From Defluviitaleaceae bacterium (GTDB lineage Bacteria; Bacillota; Clostridia; Lachnospirales; WQUN01): 32,655 nucleotides of DNA. The notes under the pieces are model-generated. The model did no database searches. It had not been told where the DNA came from and saw only the letters and a program-made list of their open reading frames with translations. Positions 1 to 7,117 of this stretch are shown here, piece by piece. Both the position numbers and the translations under genes were made by a program. Location: assembly GCA_009781725.1 (NCBI GenBank), contig WQVF01000039.1, positions 1 to 32,655 on the forward strand. The letters run 5' to 3'. The stretch's first letter is position 1, and each line of letters begins with the position of its first letter.

Positions 1-114
1 AGAGATGCTAAACATAATCACAGAACACCGTTAAACAGCGTTATGAAAGCCTATTTATTTGATCTTGACGTGTTCGGTGATTTTATTGAGTTTCTTATGT
101 TCTCGGCAAATTAG
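1..114 (+). CDS. 3' end of an open frame entering from the left edge (partial, unknown)
   Basis: Frame 1 is open from the first base to a TAG at 112-114, giving 37 residues that end in FLMFSAN. I recognise no family. The frame could be the C-terminus of a gene that starts outside the window, or chance. An internal ATG at 43 has no convincing ribosome site. A repeat-like palindrome begins directly after the stop. Confidence 0.25.
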   Translation, partial: RDAKHNHRTPLNSVMKAYLFDLDVFGDFIEFLMFSAN

Positions 115-122
115 ATTGACGT

Positions 123-200
123 GTCCCGCGCTTGACGCGGGATTCCCAAACCTTAGTCGAAAGACTGGTGGGACCCCGCACCAGGCCTGGTGTGACAGGC
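123..200. repeat. Palindromic repeat with a CCCGCGCTTGACGCGGGA core
   Basis: Positions 125-143 form a short palindrome (CCCGCG, CTTGA, CGCGGGA). It resembles the CCCGGGCTTGACCCGGGA palindrome inside the RsmF-like gene at 17387-17412, so the two are probably members of one repeat family. A second short dyad (CACCAGGCCTGGTG) follows at 180-193. No gene is visible here. Confidence 0.5.
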
Positions 201-221
201 ATTCATGCTGCTGTTTAGCGA

Positions 222-293
222 GACAGACATCATGACGCCCGTGTTACCCAAAGTAATGTAATTCTTTGGAGCTGCGGGTTCATGATGTCTGTC
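222..293. repeat. Nested 14-bp hairpin element
   Basis: GACAGACATCATGA at 222-235 pairs perfectly with TCATGATGTCTGTC at 280-293. Within the loop, CCAAAG and CTTTGG form a second stem around 248-270. This is either a miniature repeat or a structured transcript. There is no T-run after the outer stem, so it is not a simple terminator. Confidence 0.55.
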
Positions 294-376
294 CCTTTAT
301 AGGACAGAGAAGGAATCGAACCCGCTCCGTCCAAGAATGTGCATTCCTTGTGTAGGGACTCCCCAAAGCTGAAACT

Positions 377-480
377 TATAGCGAATTAAATAAGAGACAG
401 TCCAGGCCGAGCCGAAAATAGCGGACGCCTCAACGCTTTTTCGGCGACAGGCTGGACTGATTTCGAATTAATTCGCTATA
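377..480. mobile_element. MITE-like inverted-repeat element, copy 1 (104 bp)
   Basis: The ends are a perfect 13-bp inverted repeat (377-389 with 468-480, TATAGCGAATTAA). A second stem pairs 398-405 with 452-459 (CAGTCCAG/CTGGACTG). A third pairs GCCGAAAA at 411-418 with TTTTCGGC at 437-444. The layout and the blocks CCGAGC, GCGACAGG and GATTTCGAATTA recur in the copy at 3054-3171. It lies just downstream of the AraC-type gene and has no coding capacity, so any transposition would be in trans. Confidence 0.65.
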
Positions 481-488
481 AAAGGACG

Positions 489-1319
489 TTACCTCCCGGC
501 CCTCAACTGGGACTTCCGCATTTCTTCCTCCCGTTGGCGGATAGGGATACAAAAGTCAATTTGCAGTTTTCCGCCGAAGTACCAGCCGTGGTCCCTGTAG
601 TCATGATATGAAAAATCCCGCCTGGTATCATCGTATTCAAACTCGGATTGGGTGAGCCAGTGCAGGAATATATCATTCCAGGTGTCTTGCACGACTTGGT
701 CAAGCAAGTCACCTGTTGGCGGTGTTGGGAAGTAGGTCAAACATATTTCGAAGTGCTTCGATAGGGTAAATGCATCGTACAGCTTTGTCAGGATGCTGCC
801 AAAGTCTATATCCAGTGTATTCCAAAGGGTAGGGTCATTGGCTATCTTTTGCGTATCGTCTGCCTTGTGGCGGCTTGGGTAGCCCACAGCAGAAAAGGGC
901 GTTAGTTCAATTATATGGGGATGCATGGCATTTCCTCCTAGAAATTTATTTGTAAGCATTTTGACATCGGGTTTTATGGGTGGGTTTACCGTCAGGCGGG
1001 ACCTGCACAATGATGGAGGAAATCCAAACCAGCGTATAAAGGCCTTTGTAAATCCTCCATGGGTTTCGAAGCTGTACTCCATCGCTACATCAATAACTTT
1101 TTTCCCTAGTGATAAATCGTATAGCGCATACTGCAATCTGCGCCAAGTTACGTAGGAACGCAAAGGAATCCCGATTGTCCTCGTAAAGACGCGACTAAAA
1201 TGATATGCAGAATATCTGGATTTTTCTGCAAGGACTACGGCGTTTATCTCGTTTTTAATGTTTGTGTCGATGTAATCGAGTATGGATTGTAAATCTGGGG
1301 TGTGTTGTATATGAATCAA
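489..1319 (-). CDS. AraC-family regulator with GyrI-like effector-binding domain
   Basis: The 276-residue protein has an N-terminal AraC-type double helix-turn-helix (about residues 8-110, including the Y-HFSRVFTRTIGIPLRSYV segment). This is joined to a C-terminal GyrI-like/effector-binding half beginning near HPHIIEL. Such proteins are one-component regulators that sense small, often hydrophobic, ligands and commonly control an adjacent efflux gene. A TTG start at 1317-1319 is chosen because AAGGTG lies about 5 bases upstream and no better start follows. The gene is divergent from the MFS transporter at 1512, which is its likely target. A 6-bp dyad (GCATCT/AGATGC, 1363-1381) in the shared intergenic region is a candidate operator. 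Family call is firm; ligand is unknown. Confidence 0.85.
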   Translation of the reverse strand: MIHIQHTPDLQSILDYIDTNIKNEINAVVLAEKSRYSAYHFSRVFTRTIGIPLRSYVTWRRLQYALYDLSLGKKVIDVAMEYSFETHGGFTKAFIRWFGFPPSLCRSRLTVNPPIKPDVKMLTNKFLGGNAMHPHIIELTPFSAVGYPSRHKADDTQKIANDPTLWNTLDIDFGSILTKLYDAFTLSKHFEICLTYFPTPPTGDLLDQVVQDTWNDIFLHWLTQSEFEYDDTRRDFSYHDYRDHGWYFGGKLQIDFCIPIRQREEEMRKSQLRAGR

Positions 1320-1362
1320 CCTTTCACCTTAAGGTAATTTGAGTATATCACTGTAATTGATT

Positions 1363-1381
1363 GCATCTTATCCTGAGATGC
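1363..1381. promoter_or_regulatory. Candidate operator dyad between regulator and transporter
   Basis: GCATCT and AGATGC form an inverted repeat separated by 7 bases. It ends six bases before the -35 of the transporter promoter and lies between two divergent genes. The dyad is seen directly; operator function is inferred. Confidence 0.35.
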
Positions 1382-1386
1382 GATAA

Positions 1387-1416
1387 TTGCTTTTACTGCG
1401 AAAAGGGAAGTATAAT
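1387..1416 (+). promoter_or_regulatory. Sigma-A type promoter of the MFS gene
   Basis: TTGCTT at 1387-1392 and a perfect TATAAT at 1411-1416 are separated by 18 bases. Transcription would start near 1423 and give a leader of about 90 bases that contains almost nothing except the hairpin at 1435-1500. Confidence 0.6.
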
Positions 1417-1434
1417 CACCGACGAAGTAAATGA

Positions 1435-1500
1435 GGCCTCCTCGGAAATAGGGAAAACAAGCTGCACTTCAAGCCTGTTTTCCCTATTTCCGAGGAGGCC
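1435..1500 (+). promoter_or_regulatory. 25-bp perfect leader hairpin upstream of the MFS gene
   Basis: The arm at 1435-1459 is the exact reverse complement of 1476-1500, and three further pairs with one mismatch extend the stem inward. The stem ends about 11 bases before the ATG at 1512, next to the purine-rich ribosome site. No T-run follows, so it is not an ordinary terminator. It may control translation or mRNA stability, or be an inserted palindrome. Confidence 0.6.
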
Positions 1501-1511
1501 CAAAAAGGAAA

Positions 1512-2897
1512 ATGCCCGTGAACAGACTTAAATCATTTTTCTCTAACACCCCCCATAGAGGACGGGGCGGCATCCCTAGCCCTTTTGCCTTGATTCGGCG
1601 GTATATAGAGCGAGCCCGAAGCTTTAGAGCCAATAATCCTGTGGCGGCCAATTACGCCATTGATGGACTGTTGGTCATCGGGGCACTTAATCTTGCCGCC
1701 AGCAATAATAATATATTTGCTCAGCGTCTTGGTGCAGGGGATTTTCATCTTACTATGTTGCAATTTTTGCCTCAGAGCATCAATTTGTTGATTCTTATCC
1801 CTGTGGGGCTCTTTGCCGATAGCTTGCGGAACAAGGCCCGGCTGGTTTCCGGGGCTTTGGTTTGCACATCCTTTTTGTTTATGGTGGTGGCGGGGCTTGC
1901 CTTTGTGTTTGACCAGCCTCTTTATTTGTTCTTGATATTTTTGGCATTGGCCAATGCATCAACTATGGTGTATAACATCGCATGGCTCGGGTTTTTCCCG
2001 GAAGTTGTTGAAGATCATAAACGGAATATGGTTCTGACCCTGCGCTCCAGGGTCAGCATACTTATTTCTATGCTTATGCCTCTTATAAGTGGCGGTATAT
2101 TGGCTTCCATCCCCAGCGAAGAGGGCAAAATCCTGGCCCATCAGGTATTTTATGCCATGGTTGCGGTTATGCTGATTGGTAACGCTTTTCATCTGAGAAA
2201 ATTAAAAGCAATAAACCCGGCACCCCCTAAGAAAATCAAGCTTTCCGAAATAAAAAAAGCAGCCTCTAGGCTACGTGGAAATAAGCCATTTATTATCTTT
2301 GCCGGAGTTGCACTATTCTTTCATATGTCATGGCAAATGGACTGGACTTTATACTTTATCGGCCAGGCCAATTATCTTCAAATGAACGAATTCCAATTAA
2401 GCCTTGGGGTAGTCGGCTCTACCTTTAGTCAATTTATTACGATAAAGTTCTGGAGTAAGCGCAATCAGCGTTATGGTGTGGAGAAGCCTGTTATTTCTGG
2501 CATTTTGGGGCTTTCATTTTTGCCGATTGGGATGATTATTGCGACAGCACTTCCTATAAGCTTTGGGGTTGTTGCATTTTTGATTATGCATACCTTAGGC
2601 TTGCTATTTTTTGCCACGATTGGGCTTAATATGTTCCAATGCTTGCTTCCGGTGCTTGATGAAGAATATCGTAGTTTTTCTGTATCGGTGTATACTTGCT
2701 TGATAACCCTAAGTAACGCAACAATGCCTGTAGTGGGTGTTGCTATATACCGTGGCCTTGGCGGGAATGTTGTGAGCCTGCGGATTACTTTTGGGATTGT
2801 GTTTGTGTTGAGGATAATTGCGGCCGGATTATGGTGGCTTAGGATAAAGCATTCGGCAAAAACTAAGCCTGAGTTAGAGGCTCAACCTGGGAATTGA
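1512..2897 (+). CDS. Major facilitator superfamily transporter
   Basis: This is a 461-residue polytopic membrane protein with about 12 hydrophobic segments, starting near residue 48. A central hydrophilic, Lys-rich loop (about 235-255) separates the two six-helix halves, as in MFS permeases. Segments such as GLFADSLRNKARLVSG match the loop 2-3 signature region. A roughly 45-residue Arg-rich N-terminal tail precedes the first helix. ATG at 1512 follows AAAAAGGAAA. It sits opposite an AraC/GyrI-type regulator, which suggests inducible drug or metabolite efflux, but the substrate cannot be told. A terminator follows at 3012-3047. Confidence 0.85.
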   Translation: MPVNRLKSFFSNTPHRGRGGIPSPFALIRRYIERARSFRANNPVAANYAIDGLLVIGALNLAASNNNIFAQRLGAGDFHLTMLQFLPQSINLLILIPVGLFADSLRNKARLVSGALVCTSFLFMVVAGLAFVFDQPLYLFLIFLALANASTMVYNIAWLGFFPEVVEDHKRNMVLTLRSRVSILISMLMPLISGGILASIPSEEGKILAHQVFYAMVAVMLIGNAFHLRKLKAINPAPPKKIKLSEIKKAASRLRGNKPFIIFAGVALFFHMSWQMDWTLYFIGQANYLQMNEFQLSLGVVGSTFSQFITIKFWSKRNQRYGVEKPVISGILGLSFLPIGMIIATALPISFGVVAFLIMHTLGLLFFATIGLNMFQCLLPVLDEEYRSFSVSVYTCLITLSNATMPVVGVAIYRGLGGNVVSLRITFGIVFVLRIIAAGLWWLRIKHSAKTKPELEAQPGN

Positions 2898-3011
2898 ACC
2901 CAATAGGCAAAATTTTATTTAAAGGACTTGTATATTTTCGCTTAAAATGGTAAATATTATGACTGTGACCATGAACTTAGGTTTGTGGAACAACTAAATA
3001 TCCCCCCTCAA

Positions 3012-3047
3012 GCCCGGCCCCACCCCCCCTGTGGCCGGGCTATTCTT
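3012..3047 (+). terminator. Intrinsic terminator after the MFS gene
   Basis: GCCCGGCC (3012-3019) pairs with GGCCGGGC (3033-3040), followed by TATTCTTTT. The stem is GC-rich and the loop is C-rich. Confidence 0.7.
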
Positions 3048-3053
3048 TTATGC

Positions 3054-3171
3054 TATAGTGAAATCAATGAGAAACGGTCTCGCCCGAGCGGCACCCTGAA
3101 ACGCCGAAATAAGGCGTTTTAGGGTGATTTTGCCGCGACAGGCGAGACCGATTTCGAATTATTTCACTGTA
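3054..3171. mobile_element. MITE-like inverted-repeat element, copy 2 (118 bp)
   Basis: The outer 11-bp inverted repeat (3054-3064 with 3161-3171, one wobble) and an inner 9-bp stem (CGGTCTCGC at 3075-3083, GCGAGACCG at 3142-3150) reproduce the architecture of copy 1 at 377-480. The variable inner stem has a different sequence on both arms, while the flanking blocks CCGAGC, GCGACAGG and GATTTCGAATTA are conserved. It fills most of the gap between the MFS terminator and the CPBP terminator. Confidence 0.65.
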
Positions 3172-3176
3172 GAAGT

Positions 3177-3203
3177 AAAAAAACTGCGCTTCGCGCATTT
3201 TTG
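3177..3203 (-). terminator. Bidirectional-looking terminator ending the minus-strand operon
   Basis: On the minus strand, TGCGC-GAA-GCGCA is followed by a run of seven T after one G. A-rich flanks make it usable from the plus strand as well. It lies about 50 bases past the CPBP stop. Confidence 0.65.
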
Positions 3204-3250
3204 TTCTGGGATTTTTCAGGTTATTTTTGAGAGTGGTAGAGGATAATCAA

Positions 3251-4282
3251 TTATCCTACAGCTCGACCTAGAAACAGCAATCCTTGGAACAGGGCGTAGA
3301 TTAATATTACTATTATTACATATTTGTCGATTAGCGACGGGACTGGCTGGTCTTCTTCCATTGGATTGGATGTTTCGGTTAACTCGGTTAGTTCGACTAT
3401 GTCTTCGATTGTTGCTTGTGTCAGTGCTGCTATTTCGGCTTCCTCTGCCATTTTGCTTTTGTTATATCTAAAGAATTCACGGAACAAAAGCACAATCACC
3501 GGGGCTAGCAGCAAGGCAAAGCCGCCTATCAGTATAATTGTTTCGACTTCTGGGCTTACTGCGGGGATTAGTCTTTCTGTGGTTTGTACCTGGGCATGTG
3601 TGTCTGTTGCTGCAAAGGCCCACCGACCCATTATGCCTTGGGTCGCGTTCACAATAAAATGAGATAAAATCCCTGCCCATATGGAGCGGGTATAGTGAAC
3701 CATGTATACAAAGATTATCCCCATCACAAAAGCATAGGCAAATTGTTGAAGATTTAGATGGATAATTGCAAAAAACAGGCCGTTTAGAATTGCGACCTGC
3801 TTGAGTTTCCGGCCTTTGTGTTGAGTTTGCAAGTAGCCTCTGAAGACCAATTCTTCGCAGACGGCGGGGGTGACTGCTGTTGCAAGGAGAATCAGCCAAA
3901 GTGGGTGCTCCATAAAGGTGTAAATCATTTCAGATATATAGTTAGTAAAAAATAGGGATGATATCCCGGATAGGGTCATCATGGCTGGCTGGATTAGCAG
4001 GCTTATTGCTACTACTAAGATTATGTTCTTGGCACTGAGTTGCTGTCTGGGGATATTAGGTGCCAGCTTGTCTTCTTTCATTATGAGCCACACCATCAGG
4101 GGCAGCATTAAAATGACCAATTGCATACCAACCATATACCATGGGGATGTTGATATGATGTTGATATTTACTATATCGGCTGCATCCAGGGCGAGCAGTA
4201 CCCCAGTAATTGTGAGCTGTGATAAAACAACCCATAGGGTCAGGAATAACATGAACTTGCTGCCGGTTAGGTGCTTTTTCAT
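3251..4282 (-). CDS. CPBP-family intramembrane metalloprotease
   Basis: A 343-residue protein with about 8 hydrophobic segments. The CPBP (Abi/CAAX protease and bacteriocin-processing) core is clear: an EELVFRGYL motif (EExxxR type, near residue 142), then an FAIIH motif, then HFIVNA (HxxxN type). These glutamates, histidines and asparagine form the glutamate-dependent metalloprotease site within the membrane. A hydrophilic acidic stretch (about 280-320) precedes a last C-terminal helix. ATG at 4282 follows GGAGAGG. It is the last gene of a minus-strand cluster running from 6888. Substrate unknown; bacteriocin immunity or membrane-protein processing are family possibilities. Confidence 0.88.
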   Translation of the reverse strand: MKKHLTGSKFMLFLTLWVVLSQLTITGVLLALDAADIVNINIISTSPWYMVGMQLVILMLPLMVWLIMKEDKLAPNIPRQQLSAKNIILVVAISLLIQPAMMTLSGISSLFFTNYISEMIYTFMEHPLWLILLATAVTPAVCEELVFRGYLQTQHKGRKLKQVAILNGLFFAIIHLNLQQFAYAFVMGIIFVYMVHYTRSIWAGILSHFIVNATQGIMGRWAFAATDTHAQVQTTERLIPAVSPEVETIILIGGFALLLAPVIVLLFREFFRYNKSKMAEEAEIAALTQATIEDIVELTELTETSNPMEEDQPVPSLIDKYVIIVILIYALFQGLLFLGRAVG

Positions 4283-4299
4283 TGGGTATCCTCTCCAAT

Positions 4300-4409
4300 C
4301 CGTCCATTATGAGCAATATCATCACCAACCGAGCATGAAAAGCGGAATCGCGGCTTTGCCGCTCAAAGTAGGTTTTGAGTTGCGTGCGCTTCGCGCGCTT
4401 TCTAAAAAG
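4300..4409. repeat. 110-bp dispersed repeat, copy A
   Basis: The sequence from CCGTCCATTATG to TTTCTAAAAAG matches 14027-14138 with few differences. It contains two palindromes: GCGGC-TTTG-CCGC, and a GCGCTTCGCGC type core. It ends directly upstream of the ribosome site of the CPBP gene, just as copy B ends at the ribosome site of ylmH. Confidence 0.75.
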
Positions 4410-4503
4410 GTTCTTGTCATTTTTGCCGAATCCGCCCTCTTTGTCTCTTTGTAGATGTTCTATTTGTCCTCGGCATTGCAGAAGGGAGAGTGGCATTTGC
4501 GTA

Positions 4504-5211
4504 TTATTCAAATATAAACCCTTCAAACATTTCCACAAGAGCCTTTGCCAGCTCGTAGTAGTGGGTGGAGTTTGAAATGATGCTTAGATATAAGTCTTCT
4601 GATGGGATTCCCAGCTCTATTAACATGGGTGCCCCATGTAGGCTTATTGCCATTGTGTCCATTATAGGGGTGCCGTCTTCGCCGTGTTCTGGTACAAAGA
4701 CCATAATCGGTGCTCTCATAGCTAGATGGGCATGTAATTCCGGATTCATGGCTTCTACGTAGACCAATATCTCATGTACAGGTTTTACAATACCGTCTTG
4801 GGCCATCCCCAACATATTGGCACTTGAACCCATTACGCCGTGCATATCCCCTACTTGCATCATGGCAAAGAATCGGGTTATCAAGGCCTGGTCCATTTGC
4901 GGGTCACCGGTAAGGAGGTATGAGCGTATAGATACTTGATAGCGTTTGTATTCTTCTACTATTACGTCAAGTCTGGTGCCAAGCTCGTCCAAGGGTTCGG
5001 AATGTATAATGTTGCCCTGCCAGGCTATATATAGGTAGTCGCGTTTTGGGGGGTTGAGTATCATGGTATTGACCATGTATAGTATTGCGGCAATTGCTAA
5101 TATGAGGGCAATGATTTGTACCTTGTAATATTCCCAGATATATTGCCGCTTGTCGGTAAAGTTCATTACTTTGAGTTTGCCCCATTCTGTCCTGAAAAAA
5201 TTGCGTATCAT
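4504..5211 (-). CDS. Membrane-anchored protein of unknown function
   Basis: The 235-residue protein starts at ATG 5211, which has AGGAGG six bases upstream. Reading further upstream in frame would only translate the palindromic repeat at 5239-5316. Residues about 1-25 are basic and cytoplasmic, with a DKRQYIWEYYKVQI segment of a kind I associate with clostridial hypothetical membrane proteins. A single hydrophobic helix (about 29-50) follows. The remaining 185 residues are mostly hydrophilic, probably extracytoplasmic, and have no recognised motif. It is third in the minus-strand cluster, between the DUF6062 and CPBP genes. Confidence 0.7.
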   Translation of the reverse strand: MIRNFFRTEWGKLKVMNFTDKRQYIWEYYKVQIIALILAIAAILYMVNTMILNPPKRDYLYIAWQGNIIHSEPLDELGTRLDVIVEEYKRYQVSIRSYLLTGDPQMDQALITRFFAMMQVGDMHGVMGSSANMLGMAQDGIVKPVHEILVYVEAMNPELHAHLAMRAPIMVFVPEHGEDGTPIMDTMAISLHGAPMLIELGIPSEDLYLSIISNSTHYYELAKALVEMFEGFIFE

Positions 5212-5238
5212 TATTTTCCTCCTGCTATGCTTAGTCTC

Positions 5239-5316
5239 GTCATTGCGAGGAGCATAGCGATGAAGCAATCCAGTATTATCGTGGTTTCTGGATTGCTTCG
5301 CTACGCTTGCAATGAC
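5239..5316. repeat. REP-type palindrome (GTCATTGCGAG family), intergenic copy
   Basis: GTCATTGCGAGG at one end and the inverted CTTGCAATGAC at the other enclose GAAGCAATCCAG/CTGGATTGCTTCG arms. The same family occurs inside the DUF1062 gene (12956-13023) and the RsmF-like gene (18161-18232). Here it lies between two co-directional genes of the minus-strand operon, where its hairpin could alter mRNA processing. Confidence 0.8.
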
Positions 5317-5322
5317 AGGCTT

Positions 5323-6039
5323 TTATGTTGTCCTTGTACCAAAAAGGCCTAGAGCCCTTGGCAATGCATCCTTGGAATTTTTCCAGGGTTCTTTGGCGTT
5401 GCGGTGGTCGAATTTTTGGGTGAACCAGTCTAGGTCTTCTTCTAATTCCTTTAGCATAGCCAGTTGGGGCTCTACTATTTCTTCTATGAATTTATCCCGC
5501 TTGCTACGGCTAAATTCCTCATTTGCAATTTTTATCAGCCGGGTAAAGTGGGGCAGGCAGTAGCCTTTTTGTTTTTTTATTAGTTTGGCATCTTCTCCGC
5601 CCTTAACCCATATATGGAGGAAGGTACCTATATATAACGCGAAGTTATGCTCCACTCTATTACATACGTAGCAAGCTTGGACTGTTTTGTCCAGGTGGGA
5701 TTGGATTTTTGCCAGGGGGCCGGTGGTATCCTTTCCAAAGAAGGGTGACGGCAGCTTGTTTTTTATTATTGTAGACAAATCTTTGTTGAGCTGCTGTATA
5801 TGAGTTGTAAGCATCAGGGCAAGGCCCAGGCGGTTTTGTTCTGCATACATTGCAGGCAGATGATTGTCACAAAAACCAATGCGGTTGGTTTCCATACGGA
5901 CATCCTCTTCCATATATGAGGGGCCCATTACAAACTGGATTGCGTGTTCCTCTATGCGATTATACATCACACAGAATGCGCAATTCCCTGGCTCTCGCAG
6001 GGCTTCAATGACGGGGATCGTGTGGATATATTCTTTCAT
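5323..6039 (-). CDS. DUF6062-family protein (Cys-rich, probable metal-binding)
   Basis: A 238-residue soluble protein with paired cysteines: CAFC near residue 20, FCDNH near 57, CYVC near 122 and YCLPH near 163. The CxxC and CxxH pattern suggests two zinc or similar metal sites. From the N-terminal IPVIEALREPGNCAFC segment I assign it to DUF6062, a family of unknown function common in Clostridia. ATG at 6039 lies 4 bases after the stop of the VanY-like gene, implying co-transcription. The C-terminus ends seven bases before the REP at 5239-5316. Confidence 0.75.
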   Translation of the reverse strand: MKEYIHTIPVIEALREPGNCAFCVMYNRIEEHAIQFVMGPSYMEEDVRMETNRIGFCDNHLPAMYAEQNRLGLALMLTTHIQQLNKDLSTIIKNKLPSPFFGKDTTGPLAKIQSHLDKTVQACYVCNRVEHNFALYIGTFLHIWVKGGEDAKLIKKQKGYCLPHFTRLIKIANEEFSRSKRDKFIEEIVEPQLAMLKELEEDLDWFTQKFDHRNAKEPWKNSKDALPRALGLFGTRTT

Positions 6040-6042
6040 TTC

Positions 6043-6888
6043 TCAACGCCTTTCAAAATGGTGGTAATCCCTGGGGCTGGTCCAGTTTCCACCCCAAATC
6101 CAGCCTCTTCCTATAAAGGCATAGTATACCACCGACCCAGGGACAATCATACCCGGGCGTACATATTCCCGGTCTAGGTAATAGGCTCCGGCGGCGGGCC
6201 AAATGGTATTACCGCGGATATAGGGGTTTTGTATGGGATTTATATCAATGGCCATGCCGAAGCCATGGCGGGAGATTATATTGGTGCCAGCGATATACCG
6301 GAAATTAAAGGCATGAGAATTATTGGCCGCCATAGAGTAGTAGTCGCTTGCGTCGAAGTAGTCGATTAGCCGGATACTATAGATGGGGAAGCCATATTCG
6401 AAGATTTCCTCAAAGATTTCCAGGACCTCGTCTCCGATTTCGTCGGCAACGATTAGGTGACCGATGGTGGATTCTCCGTAGAAGTTTACATGGGTCACCG
6501 TCAGATATGTGAGAAATGAATGGTCGAAGGGGGTGGTTTCGTGGAAGGTGACCCCTTCTATTTGGGCGATTATGTGGTCGGGTAGAGGCTCCCTGGTGAA
6601 GATTGGTTCGAAATCTATTTCCTCTACTACTTCGATTTCCGGTTCCGGTTCTGGTTCTGGCTCTGGTTCCAACTCCGGTTCGGATTCCGGCTCAGGTGTC
6701 GGTTCTATTTCTAGTGCTGGTTCGTACACGGGTTCTGGTTCCGCCTCCGACTCGATATATACATATGGTGTTTCTGTAGGGTTATGGCTCAACAGCGCAA
6801 TGGCGGCGGTAAAGGCCGCAATCCCAATTACTGTCACAATCACAGATAACATTCGTCTATTCATATTTTTGCCATTCGCGGGGCGCAC
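6043..6888 (-). CDS. VanY/M15-type D,D- or L,D-peptidase, membrane-anchored
   Basis: The 281-residue protein has an N-terminal hydrophobic anchor or signal (about residues 14-35), then a Glu/Pro-rich linker (about 45-90, EPEPEPEP runs) that probably spans the wall, then a C-terminal M15 zinc-peptidase domain. The motif SRHGFGMAIDIN (near 204) supplies the His and Asp zinc ligands, and the terminal DYHHFE supplies the catalytic Glu and third ligand region. These enzymes trim peptidoglycan stem peptides. GTG at 6888 has AAGGA close upstream; ATG at 6864 is an alternative. First gene of the minus-strand cluster. Confidence 0.85.
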   Translation of the reverse strand: MRPANGKNMNRRMLSVIVTVIGIAAFTAAIALLSHNPTETPYVYIESEAEPEPVYEPALEIEPTPEPESEPELEPEPEPEPEPEIEVVEEIDFEPIFTREPLPDHIIAQIEGVTFHETTPFDHSFLTYLTVTHVNFYGESTIGHLIVADEIGDEVLEIFEEIFEYGFPIYSIRLIDYFDASDYYSMAANNSHAFNFRYIAGTNIISRHGFGMAIDINPIQNPYIRGNTIWPAAGAYYLDREYVRPGMIVPGSVVYYAFIGRGWIWGGNWTSPRDYHHFERR

Positions 6889-7034
6889 AAATCCTTATGA
6901 AAATTACATCCGCGAACTTACCTCCTTTGTTATTTTTCACACTTCCTCCTTTGGCACATGGATTAATTATCCCCAATTAGCTTTGCGAGTCAACGGAAAA
7001 AAATGAAATAGGAAATTTACTAATTTGGAAATAG

Positions 7035-7064
7035 TTGGCATTCAATGGGATTATATGGTAATAT
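7035..7064 (+). promoter_or_regulatory. Promoter of the SLH-protein gene
   Basis: TTGGCA at 7035-7040 and TAATAT at 7059-7064 are spaced by 18 bases, about 50 bases before the start codon. Confidence 0.45.
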
Positions 7065-7117
7065 GCGTCCTGTCAATTATTGGAAGCCATTTTTGGCTAA
7101 ACTAAGGAGGATGCAAT

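Noticed and set aside
300-345. Complete tRNA gene on the minus strand
   Set aside because: Only a T-loop/acceptor-like 3' part is visible; the T-stem does not pair and no D or anticodon arm follows.
5212-5268. Longer N-terminus for the membrane protein at 4504-5211
   Set aside because: The extra residues translate the palindromic repeat; the AGGAGG site points to ATG 5211.
6509-7006. Ser/Gly-rich plus-strand ORF
   Set aside because: It is the complement of the Glu/Pro-rich linker of the VanY-like gene; low complexity and no ribosome site.
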